Assembly (NCBI GenBank): GCA_016858145.1 | Contig: JAEHOE010000145.1 | Coordinates: 1-64,000 of the forward strand | Length of the DNA: 64,000 nucleotides | DNA from: Edaphochlamys debaryana | Taxonomy: Eukaryota > Chlorophyta > Chlorophyceae > Chlamydomonadales | Direction: 5' to 3' | Part shown: positions 1 to 12,000 of the stretch, in pieces | How positions within the stretch are numbered: position 1 is the first letter of the stretch | Layout: each line of letters begins with the position of its first letter | Notes under the pieces: generated by a model | Databases searched by the model: none | Seen by the model: the letters and a program-made list of their open reading frames with translations, nothing else | Told to the model about the DNA's origin: nothing | Program-made: the position numbers and the translations under genes

Positions 1-3000
1 AGGTCCGCAGCGGCGCAGGGGGGTCCAGCGCTCCGCACTCCGGCGCATGCCGCCGCCGACGGCAAGGTCCCAGCGGCGCAGGGGGGTCCAGCGCTCCGCA
101 CTCCGGCGCATGCCGTCGCCGCCGCCAGTCCGCAGCGGCGCAGGGGGTCCAGCGCTCCGCACTCCGGCGCATGCCGTCGCCGCGGCAGGTCCGCAGCGGC
201 GCAGGGGGGTCCAGCGCTCCGCAACTCCGCGCATGCCGCCGCCGCCGCCAGGTCCGCAGCGGCGCAGGGGGGTCCAGCGCTCCGCACTCCGGCGCATGCC
301 GCCGCCGCTGCAGGTCCGCAGCGGCGCAGGGGGGTCCAGCGCTCCGCACTCCGGCGCATGCCGCCGCCGCCGCCAGGTCCGCAGCGGCGCAGGGGGTCCA
401 GCGCTCCGCACTCCGGCGCATGCCGTCGCCGCCGCCAGGTCCGCAGCGGCGCAGGGGGGTCCAGCGCTCCGCACTCCAGCGCATGCCGCCGCCGCCGGCA
501 GGTCCCCAGCGGCGCAGGGGGGTCCGCGCTCCGCACTCTCCGGCGCATGCCGTCGCCGCCGCCAGGTCCGCAGCGGCGCAGGGGGGTCCAGCGCTCCGCA
601 CTCAGCGCATGCCGCCGCCGCCGACGGCAGGTCCCCAGCGGCGCAGGGGGGTCCAGCGCTCCGCACTCCGGCGCATGCGCCGCCGCCGCCAGGTCCGCAG
701 CGGCGCAGGGGGGTCCAGCGCTCCGCACTCCGGCGCATGCCGCCGCCGCCGGCCAGGTCCGCAGCGGCGCAGGGGGTCCAGCGCTCCGCACTCCGGCGCA
801 TGCCGCCGCCGCCGCCAGGTCCGCAGCGGCGCAGGGGGGTCCAGCGCTCCGCACTCCGCGCATGCCGCCGCCGCCGCCAGGTCCGCAGCGGCGCAGGGGG
901 GTCCAGCGCTCCGCACTCTCCCAGCGCATGCGCCGCCGCCGCCAGGTCCGTAGCGGCGCAGGGGGGTCCAGCGCTCCGCACTCCGGCGCATGCCGTCGCC
1001 GCCGCCAGGTCCGCAGCGGCGCAGGGGGGTCCAGCGCTCGCACTCCGGCGCATGCCGTCGCCGACGGCAGGTCCCCAGCGGCGCAGGGGGGTCCAGCGCT
1101 CCGCACGCGGCGCATGCCGTCGCCGCCGCCAGGTCCGCAGCGGCGCAGGGGGTCCAGCGCTCCGCACTCCAGCGCATGCCGCCGCCGACGGCAGGTCCGC
1201 AGCGGCAGGGGGTCCAGCGCTCCGCACTCCGGCGCATGCCGCCGCCGCCGCCAGGTCCGCAGCGGCGCAGGGGGGTCCAGCGCTCCGCACTCCAGCGCAT
1301 GCCGCCGCCGACGGCAGGTTCCAGCGGCGCAGGGGGGGTCCAGCGCTCCGCACTCCGGCGCATGCCGCCGCCGACGGCAGGTCCCCAGCGGCGCAGGGGT
1401 GTCCAGCGCTCCGCACTCCGGCGCATGCCGTCGCCGCCGCCGCCAGGTCCGCAGCGGCGCAGGGGGGTCCAGCGCTCCGCACTCCAGCGCATGCGCCGCC
1501 GCTGCCAGGTCCGCAGCGGCGCAGGGGGGTCCAGCGCTCCGCACTCCGGCGCATGCCGTCGCCGCCGCCAGGTCCGCAGCGGCGCAGGGGGTCCAGCGCT
1601 CCGCACTCGGCGCATGCCGCCGCCGCCGCCAGGTCCCAGCGGCGCAGGGGGGGTCCAGCGCTCCGCACTCCGGCGCATGCCGCCGCCGCCGCCAGGTCCC
1701 AGCGGCGCAGGGGGGTCCAGCGCTCCGCACTCCTCCGGCGCATGCCGTCGCCGCCGCCAGGTCCCGCAGCGGCGCAGGGGTCCAGCGCTCCGCACTCCAG
1801 CGCATGCCGCCGCCGACGGCAGGTCCCCAGCGGCGCAGGGGGGTCCAGCGCTCCGCACTCCGGCGCATGCCGCCGCCGCCGCAGGTCCGCAGCGGCGCAG
1901 GGGGGTCCAGCGCTCCGCACTCCAGCGCATGCCGCCGCCGCGGCCAGGTCCCCAGCGGCGCAGGGGGTCCAGCGCTCCGCACTCCGGCGCATGCCGTCGC
2001 CGCCGCCAGGTCCGCAGCGGCGCAGGGGGGTCCAGCGCTCCGCACTCCGGCGCATGCCGTCGCCGCCGCCAGGTCCGCAGCGGCGCAGGGGGGTCCAGCG
2101 CTCCGCACTCCGGCGCATGCCTCCGCCGCCGCCAGGTCCGCAGCGGCGCAGGGGGGTCCAGCGCTCCGCACTCCGGCGCATGCCGTCGCCGCCGCCAGGT
2201 CCGCAGCGGCGCAGGGGGGTCCAGCGCTCCGCACTCCGGCGCATGCCGTCGCCGACGGCAGGTCCCCAGCGGCGCAGGGGGGTCCAGCGCTCCGCACTCC
2301 GGCGCATGCCGTCGCCGCCGCCAGGTCCGCAGCGGCGCAGGGGGGTCCAGCGCTCCGCACTCCGCGCATGCCGCGCCGACGGCCAGGTCCCAGCGGCGCA
2401 GGGGGGTCCAGCGCTCCGCACTCCGGCGCATGCCGCGCCGCCGCCAGGTCCGCAGCGGCGCAGGGGGGTCCAGCGCTCCGCACTCCAGCGCATGCCGCCG
2501 CCGACGGCAGGTCCCCAGCGGCGCAGGGGGGTCCAGCGCTCCGCACTCCGGCGCATGCCGTCGCCGCCGCCAGGTCCGCAGCGGCGCAGGGGGGTCCAGC
2601 GCTCCGCACTCCGGCGCATGCCGTCGCCGCCGCCAGGTCCGCAGCGGCGCAGGGGGGTCCAGCGCTCCGCACTCCAGCGCATGCCGCGCCGCCGCCAGGT
2701 CCGCAGCGGCGCAGGGGGGTCCAGCGCTCCGCACTCCGGCGCATGCCGTCGCCGCCGCCAGGTCCGCAGCGGCGCAGGGGGTCCAGCGCTCCGCACTCCA
2801 GCGCATGCCGCCGCCGACGCAGGTCCCCAGCGGCGCAGGGGGTCCAGCGCTCCGCACTCCGGCGCATGCCGCCGCCGCGCCAGGTCCGCAGCGGCGCAGG
2901 GGGGTCCAGCGCTCCGCACTCCAGCGCATGCCGCCGCCGCTGCCAGGTCCGCAGCGGCGCAGGGGGGTCCAGCGCTCCGCACTCCGGCGCATGCCGTCGC

Positions 3001-6000
3001 CGCCGCCAGGTCCGCAGCGGCGCAGGGGGGTCAGCGCTCCGCACTCCAGCGCATGCCGCCGCCGACGGCAGGTCCCCAGCGGCGCAGGGGGGTCCAGCGC
3101 TCCGCACTCCGGCGCATGCCGCCGCCGCCGCCAGGTCCGCAGCGGCGCAGGGGGTCCAGCGCTCCTCCGCACTCCGGCGCATGCCGTCGCCGCGCCAGGT
3201 CCGCAGCGGCGCAGGGGGTCCAGCGCTCCGCACTCCGGCGCATGCCGTCGCCGCCGCCAGGTCCGCAGCGGCGCAGGGGGGTCCAGCGCTCCGCACTCCG
3301 GCGCATGCCGTCGCCGCCGCCAGGTCCGCAGCGGCGCAGGGGGGTCCAGCGCTCCGCACTCCAGCGCATGCCGCGCCGCGACGGCAGGTTCCAGCGGCGC
3401 AGGGGGGTCCAGCGCTCCGCACTCCGGCGCATGCCGCCGCCGCCGCCAGGTCCGCAGCGGCGCAGGGGGGTCCAGCGCTCCGCACTCCGGCGCATGCCGC
3501 CGCCGACGGCAGGTCCCCAGCGGCGCAGGGGGGTCCAGCGCTCCGCACTCCGGCGCATGCCGTCGCCGCCGCCAGGTCCGCAGCGGCGCAGGGGGGTCCA
3601 GCGCTCCGCACTCCGGCGCATGCCGTCGCCGCCGCCAGGTCCGCAGCGGCGCAGGGGGTCCAGCGCTCCGCACTCCAGCGCATGCCCCGCCGCCGCTGCC
3701 AGCGTAGCGGCGCAGGGGGGTCCAGCGCTCCGCACTCCGGCGCATGCCGTCGCCGCCGCCGCCAGGTCCGCAGCGGCGCAGGGGGTCCAGCGCTCCGCAC
3801 TCCGGCGCATGCCGTCCGCCGCCGCCAGGTCCGCAGCGGCGCAGGGGGGTCCAGCGCTCCGCACTCCAGCGCATGCCGCCGCCGCCGGCCAGGTCCGCAG
3901 CGGCGCAGGGGGGTCCAGCGCTCCGCACTCCGGCGCATGCCGTCGCCGCCGCCAGGTCCGCAGCGGCGCAGGGGGGTCCAGCGCTCCGCACTCCAGCGCA
4001 TGCCGCCGCCGACGGCAGGTCCCCAGCGGCGCAGGGGGGTCCAGCGCTCCGCACTCCGGCGCATGCCGCCGCCGCCGCCAGGTCCGCAGCGGCGCAGGGG
4101 GGTCCAGCGCTCCGCACTCCGGCGCATGCCGCCGCCGCCGCCAGGTCCGCAGCGGCGCAGGGGGGTCCAGCGCTCCGCACTCCAGCGCATGCCGCCGCCG
4201 ACGGCAGGTCCCAGCGGCGCAGGGGGGTCCAGCGCTCCGCCGCACTCCAGCGCATGCCGCCGCCGACGGCAGGTCCCCAGCGCGGGGGGGGGTCCAGCGC
4301 TCCGCACTCCGGCGCATGCCGTCGCCGCCGCCAGGTCCGCAGCGGCGCAGGGGGTCCAGCGCTCCGCACTCCGGCGCATGCCGCCGCCGACGCAGGTCCC
4401 CAGCGGCGCAGGGGGGTCCAGCGCTCCGCACTCCGGCGCATGCCGTCGCCGCCGCCAGGTCCGCAGCGGCGCAGGGGGGTCCAGCGCTCCGCACTCCGGC
4501 GCATGCCGCCGCCGCCGCCAGGTCCGCAGCGGCGCAGGGGGTCCAGCGCTCCGCACTCCGGCGCATGCCGTCGCCGCCGCCAGGTCCGCAGGGCGCAGGG
4601 GGGTCCAGCGCTCCGCACTCCGGCGCATGCCGCCGCCGCCGCCAGGTCCGCAGCGGCGCAGGGGGGTCCAGCGCTCCGCACTCCGGCGCATGCCGTCGCC
4701 GCCGCCAGGTCCGCAGCGGCGCAGGGGGGTCCAGCGCTCCGCACTCCGGCGCATGCCGTCGCCGCCGCCAGGTCCGCAGCGGCGCAGGGGGTCCAGCGCT
4801 CCGCACTCCAGCGCATGCCGCCGCCGCCGCCAGGTCCGCAGCGGCGCAGGGGGTCCAGCGCTCCGCACTCCGGCGCATGCCGCCGCCGCGCCAGGTCCGC
4901 AGCGGCGCAGGGGGTCCAGCGCTCCGCACTCCGGCGCATGCCGTCGCCGCCGCCAGGTCCGCAGCGGCGCAGGGGGGTCCAGCGCTCCGCACTCCAGCGC
5001 ATGCCGCCGCCGACGCAGGTCCCCAGCGGCGCAGGGGGGTCCAGCGCTCCGCACTCCGGCGCATGCCGTCCGCCGCCGCAGGTCCGCAGCGGCGCAGGGG
5101 GGTCCAGCGCTCCGCACTCCAGCGCATGCCGCCGCCGCCGCCAGGTCCCCAGCGGCGCAGGGGGGTCCAGCGCTCCGCACTCCGGCGCATGCCGTCGCCG
5201 CCGCCAGGTCCGCAGCGGCGCAGGGGGGTCCAGCGCTCCGCACTCCGGCGCATGCCGTCGCCGCCGCCAGGTCCGCAGCGGCGCAGGGGGGTCCAGCGCT
5301 CCGCACTCCAGCGCATGCCGCCGCCGCCGCCAGGTCCGCAGCGGCGCAGGGGGTCCAGCGCTCCGCACTCCGGCGCATGCCGTCGCCGCCGCCAGGTCCG
5401 CAGCGGCGCAGGGGGGTCCAGCGCTCCGCACTCCAGCGCATGCCGCCGCCGACGGCAGGTCCCCAGCGGCGCAGGGGGGTCCAGCGCTCCGCACTCCGGC
5501 GCATGCCGCCGCCGCCGCCAGGTCCGCAGCGGCGCAGGGGGGTCCAGCGCTCCGCACTCCAGCGCATGCCGCCGCCGCCGCCAGGTCCGCAGCGGCGCAG
5601 GGGGGTCCAGCGCTCCGCACTCCGGCGCATGCCGTCGCCGCCGCCAGGTCCGCAGCGGCGCAGGGGGGTCCAGCGCTCCGCACTCCAGCGCATGCCGCCG
5701 CCGACGGCAGGTCCCCAGCGGCGCAGGGGGTCCAGCGCTCCGCACTCCGGCGCATGCCGCCGCCGCCGCCAGGTCCGCAGCGGCGCAGGGGGGTCCAGCG
5801 CTCCGCACTCCGGCGCATGCCGTCGCCGCCGCCAGGTCCGCAGCGGCGCAGGGGGGTCCAGCGCTCCGCACTCCGGCGCATGCCGTCGCCGCCGCCAGGT
5901 CCGCAGCGGCGCAGGGGGGTCCAGCGCTCCGCACTCCGGCGCATGCCGTCGCCGCCGCCAGGTCCGCAGCGGCGCAGGGGGGTCCAGCGCTCCGCACTCC

Positions 6001-9000
6001 AGCGCATGCCGCCGCCGACGGCAGGTCCCGCGGCGCAGGGGGGTCCAGCGCTCCGCACTCCGGCGCATGCCGTCGCCGCCGCCAGGTCCGCAGCGGCGCA
6101 GGGGGGTCCAGCGCTCCGCACTCCGGCGCATGCCGCCGCCGACGGCAGGTCCCCAGCGGCGCAGGGGGTCCAGCGCTCCGCACTCCGGCGCATGCCGTCG
6201 CCGCCGCCAGGTCCGCAGCGGCGCAGGGGGGTCCAGCGCTCCGCACTCCGGCGCATGCCGTCGCCGCCGCCAGGTCCCCAGCGGCGCAGGGGGGTCCAGC
6301 GCTCCGCACTCCAGCGCATGCCGCCGCCGCCGCCAGGTCCGCAGCGGCGCAGGGGGGTCCAGCGCTCCGCACTCCGGCGCATGCCGTCGCCGCCGCCAGG
6401 TCCGCAGCGGCGCAGGGGGGTCCAGCGCTCCGCACTCCGCGCATGCCGTCGCCGCGCGCAGGTCCGCAGCGGCGCAGGGGGGTCCAGCGCTCCGCACTCC
6501 AGCGCATGCCGCCGCCGCCGCCAGGTCCGCAGCGGCGCAGGGGGCCAGCGCTCCGCACTCCGGCGCATGCCGTCGCCGCCGCCAGGTCCGCAGCGGCGCA
6601 GGGGGGTCCAGCGCTCCGCACTCCGCGCATGCCGCCGCCGACGGCAGGTCCCCAGCGGCGCAGGGGGGTCCAGCGCTCCGCACTCCGGCGCATGCCGCCG
6701 CCGCCGCCAGGTCCGCAGCGGCGCAGGGGGGTCCAGCGCTCCGCACTCCAGCGCATGCCGCCGCCGCCGCCAGGTCCGTAGCGGCGCAGGGGGGTCCAGC
6801 GCTCCGCACTCCAGCGCATGCCGCCGCCGACGGCAGGTCCCCAGCGGCGCAGGGGGGTCCAGCGCTCCGCACTCCAGCGCATGCCGCCGCCGACGGCAGG
6901 TTTCCAGTGGCGCAGGGGGGTCCAGCGCTCCGCACTCCGGCGCATGCCGTCGCCGCCGCCAGGTCCGCAGCGGCGCAGGGGGGTCCAGCGCTCCGCACTC
7001 CGGCGCATGCCGCCGCCGCGGCCAGGTCCCCAGCGGCGCAGGGGGTCCAGCGCTCCGCACTCCGGCATGCCGTCGCCGCCGCCAGGTCCGCAGCGGCGCA
7101 GGGGGGTCCAGCGCTCCGCACTCCCAGCGCATGCCGCCGCCGCTGGCCAGGTCCGCAGCGGCGCAGGGGGGTCCAGCGCTCCGCACTCCGGCGCATGCCG
7201 TCGCCGCCGCCAGGTCCGCAGCGGCGCAGGGGGGTCCAGCGCTCCGCACTCCGGCGCATGCCGCCGCCGCCGCCAGGTCCGCAGCGGCGCAGGGGGGTCC
7301 AGCGCTCCGCACTCCGGCGCATGCCGTCGCCGCCGCCAGGTCCGCAGCGGCGCAGGGGGGTCCAGCGCTCCGCACTCCGGCGCATGCCGTCGCCGCCGCC
7401 AGGTCCGCAGCGGCGCAGGGGGGTCCAGCGCTCCGCACTCCAGCGCATGCCGCGCCGCCGCCAGGTCCGTAGCGGCGCAGGGGGGTCCAGCGCTCCGCAC
7501 TCCGGCGCATGCCGCCGCCGCCGCCAGGTCCGCAGCGGCGCAGGGGGTCCAGCGCTCCGCACTCCGGCGCATGCCGTCGCCGCCGCAGGTCCGCAGCGGC
7601 GCAGGGGGGTCCAGCGCTCCGCACTCCAGCGCATGCCGCCGCCGACGGCAGGTCCCCAGCGGCGCAGGGGGGTCCAGCGCTCCGCACTCCGGCGCATGCC
7701 GCGCCGCCGCCAGGTCCGCAGCGGCGCAGGGGGGTCCAGCGCTCCGCACTCCAGCGCATGCCGCCGCCGCCGCCAGGTCCGCAGCGGCGCAGGGGGGTCC
7801 AGCGCTCCGCACTCCGGCGCATGCCGTCGCCGCCGCCAGGTCCGCAGCGGCGCAGGGGGGTCCAGCGCTCCGCACTCCAGCGCATGCCGCCGCCGCCGCC
7901 AGGTCCGCAGCGGCGCAGGGGGTCCAGCGCTCCGCACTCCGGCGCATGCCGTCGCCGCCGCCAGGTCCGCAGCGGCGCAGGGGGGTCCAGCGCTCCGCAC
8001 TCCAGCGCATGCCGCCGCCGACGGCAGGTCCCCAGCGGCGCAGGGGGTCCAGCGCTCCGCACTCCGGCGCATGCCGCCGCCGCCGCCAGGTCCGCAGCGG
8101 CGCAGGGGGGTCCAGCGCTCCGCACTCCGGCGCATGCCGCCGCCGCCGCCAGGTCCGCAGCGGCGCAGGGGGGTCCAGCGCTCCGCACTCCGGCGCATGC
8201 CGTCGCCGCCGCCAGGTCCGCAGCGGCGCAGGGGGGTCCAGCGCTCCGCACTCCAGCGCATGCCGCCGCCGACGGCAGGTCCCCAGCGGCGCAGGGGGTC
8301 CAGCGCTCCGCACTCCGGCGCATGCCGCGCCGCCGCCAGGTCCGCAGCGGCGCAGGGGGGTCCAGCGCTCCGCACTCCGGCGCATGCCGTCGCCGCGCCA
8401 GGTCCGTAGCGGCGCAGGGGGGTCCAGCGCTCCGCACTCCGGCGGCCGTCCGCCGCCGCCGCCAGGTCCGCAGCGGCGCAGGGGGGTCCAGCGCTCCGCA
8501 CTCCGGCGCATGCCGCCGCCGCCGCCAGGTCCGCAGCGGCGCAGGGGGGTCCAGCGCTCCGCACTCCAGCGCATGCCGCCGCCGACGCAGGTCCCCAGCG
8601 GCGCAGGGGGTCCAGCGCTCCGCACTCCGGCGCATGCCGTCGCCGCCGCCAGGTCCGCAGCGGCGCAGGGGGGTCCAGCGCTCCGCACTCCGGCGCATGC
8701 CGCCGCCGACGGCAGGTCCGCAGCGGCGCAGGGGGTCCAGCGCTCCGCACTCCGGCGCATGCCGCCGCCGCGCCAGGTCCGCAGCGGCGCAGGGGGGTCC
8801 AGCGCTCCGCACTCCGGCGCATGCCGTCGCCGCCGCCAGGTCCGCAGCGGCGCAGGGGGGTCCAGCGCTCCGCACTCCAGCGCATGCCGCGCCGACGGCA
8901 GGTCCCCAGCGGCGCAGGGGGTCCAGCGCTCCGCACTCCGGCGCATGCCGCCGCCGCCGCCAGGTCCGCAGCGGCGCAGGGGGGTCCAGCGCTCCGCACT

Positions 9001-12000
9001 CCGGCGCATGCCGCCGCCGCCGCCAGGTCCGCAGCGGCGCAGGGGGGTCCAGCGCTCCGCACTCCACTCCGGCGCATGCCGTCGCCGCCGCCAGGTCCGC
9101 AGCGGCGCAGGGGGTCCAGCGCTCCGCACTCCGGCGCATGCCGTCGCCGCCGCCAGGTCCGCAGCGGCGCAGGGGGGTCCAGCGCTCCGCACTCCAGCGC
9201 ATGCCGCCGCCGCCGCCAGGTCCGCAGCGGCGCAGGGGGGTCCAGCGCTCCGCACTCCGGCGCATGCCGTCGCCGCCGCCAGGTCCGCAGCGGCGCAGGG
9301 GGGTCCAGCGCTCCGCACTCCGGCGCATGCCGCCGCCGACGGCAGGTCCCAGCGGCGCAGGGGGGTCCAGCGCTCCGCACTCCGGCGCATGCCGCCGCCG
9401 CCGCCAGGTCCGCAGCGGCGCAGGGGGGTCCAGCGCTCCGCACTCCAGCGCATGCCGCCGCCGCCGCCAGGTCCGCAGCGGCGCAGGGGGGTCCAGCGCT
9501 CCGCACTCCGGCGCATGCCGTCGCCGCCGCCAGGTCCGCAGCGGCGCAGGGGGGTCCAGCGCTCCGCACTCCAGCGCATGCCGCCGCCGACGGCAGGTCC
9601 CCAGCGGCGCAGGGGGGTCCAGCGCTCCGCACTCCGGCGCATGCCGCCGCCGCCGCCAGGTCCGCAGCGGCGCAGGGGGGTCCAGCGCTCCGCACTCCGG
9701 CGCATGCCGTCGCCGCCGCCAGGTCCGCAGCGGCGCAGGGGGGTCCAGCGCTCCGCACTCCGGCGCATGCCGTCGCCGCCGCAGGTCCGCAGCGGCGCAG
9801 GGGGGTCCAGCGCTCCGCACTCCAGCGCATGCCGCCGCCGCCGCCAGGTCCGCAGCGGCGCAGGGGGGTCCAGCGCTCCGCACTCCAGCGCATGCCGCCG
9901 CCGACGGCAGGTCCCCAGCGGCGCAGGGGGGTCCAGCGCTCCGCACTCCGGCGCATGCCGTCGCCGCCGCCGCCAGGTCCGCAGCGGCGCAGGGGGGTCC
10001 AGCGCTCCGCACTCCGGCGCATGCCGTCGCCGCCGCCAGGTCCGCAGCGGCGCAGGGGGGTCCAGCGCTCCGCACTCCGGCGTATGCCGTCGCCGACGGC
10101 AGGTCCGCAGCGGCGCAGGGGGGTCCAGCGCTCCGCACTCCGGCGCATGCCGTCGCCGCCGCCAGGTCCGCAGCGGCGCAGGGGGGTCCAGCGCTCCGCA
10201 CTCCAGCGCATGCCGCCGCCGACGGCAGGTCCCCAGCGGCGCAGGGGGGTCCAGCGCTCTGCACTCCGGCGCATGCCGCCGCCGCCGCCAGGTCCGCAGC
10301 GGCGCAGGGGGGTCCAGCGCTCCGCACTCCAGCGCATGCCGCCGCCGCCGCCAGGTCCGCAGCGGCGCAGGGGGGTCCAGCGCTCCGCACTCCGGCGCAT
10401 GCCGTCGCCGCCGCCAGGTCCGCAGCGGCGCAGGGGGGTCCAGCGCTCCGCACTCCGGCGCATGCCGTCGCCGACGGCAGGTCCCCAGCGGCGCAGGGGG
10501 GTCCAGCGCTCCGCACTCCGGCGCATGCCGTCGCCGCCGCCAGGTCCGCAGCGGCGCAGGGGGGTCCAGCGCTCCGCACTCCAGCGCATGCCGCCGCCGC
10601 CCAGGTCCGCAGCGGCGCAGGGGGGTCCAGCGCTCCGCACTCCAGCGCATGCCGCCGCCGACGGCAGGTCCCCAGCGGCGCAGGGGGGTCCAGCGCTCCG
10701 CACTCCGGCGCATGCCGTCGCCGCCGCCAGGTCCGCAGCGGCGCAGGGGGGTCCAGCGCTCCGCACTCCGGCGCATGCCGTCGCCGCCGCCAGGTCCGCA
10801 GCGGCGCAGGGGGGTCCAGCGCTCCGCACTCCGGCGCATGCCGCCGCCGCCGCCAGGTCCGCAGCGGCGCAGGGGGGTCCAGCGCTCCGCACTCCGGCGC
10901 ATGCCGTCGCCGCCGCCAGGTCCGCAGCGGCGCAGGGGGGTCCAGCGCTCCGCACTCCAGCGCATGCCGCCGCCGACGGCAGGTCCCCAGCGGCGCAGGG
11001 GGGTCCAGCGCTCCGCACTCCGGCGCATGCCGCCGCCGCCGCCAGGTCCGCAGCGGCGCAGGGGGGTCCAGCGCTCCGCACTCCGGCGCATGCCGCCGCC
11101 GCCGCCAGGTCCCAGCGGCGCAGGGGGGTCCAGCGCTCCGCACTCCGGCGCATGCCGTCGCCGCCGCCAGGTCCGCAGCGGCGCAGGGGGGTCCAGCGCT
11201 CCGCACTCCAGCGCATGCCGCCGCCGCCGCCAGGTCCGCAGCGGCGCAGGGGGGTCCAGCGCTCCGCACTCCGGCGCATGCCGTCGCCGCCGCCAGGTCC
11301 GCAGCGGCGCAGGGGGGTCCAGCGCTCCGCACTCCGGCGCATGCCGCCGCCGACGGCAGGTCCCCAGCGGCGCAGGGGGGTCCAGCGCTCCGCACTCCGG
11401 CGCATGCCGCCGCCGCCGCCAGGTCCGCAGCGGCGCAGGGGGGTCCAGCGCTCCGCACTCCAGCGCATGCCGCCGCCGCCGCCAGGTCCGCAGCGGCGCA
11501 GGGGGGTCCAGCGCTCCGCACTCCGGCGCATGCCGTCGCCGCCGCCAGGTCCGCAGCGGCGCAGGGGGGTCCAGCGCTCCGCACTCCAGCGCATGCCGCC
11601 GCCGCCGCCAGGTCCGCAGCGGCGCAGGGGGGTCCAGCGCTCCGCACTCCGGCGCATGCCGCCGCCGCCGCCAGGTCCGCAGCGGCGCAGGGGGGTCCAG
11701 CGCTCCGCACTCCAGCGCATGCCGCCGCCGACGGCAGGTCCCCAGCGGCGCAGGGGGGTCCAGCGCTCCGCACTCCGGCGCATGCCGTCGCCGCCGCCAG
11801 GTCCGCAGCGGCGCAGGGGGGTCCAGCGCTCCGCACTCCGGCGCATGCCGTCGCCGCCGCCAGGTCCGCAGCGGCGCAGGGGGGTCCAGCGCTCCGCACT
11901 CCGGCGCATGCCGTCGCCGCCGCCAGGTCCGCAGCGGCGCAGGGGGGTCCAGCGCTCCGCACTCCGGCGCATGCCGTCGCCGCCGCCAGGTCCGCAGCGG

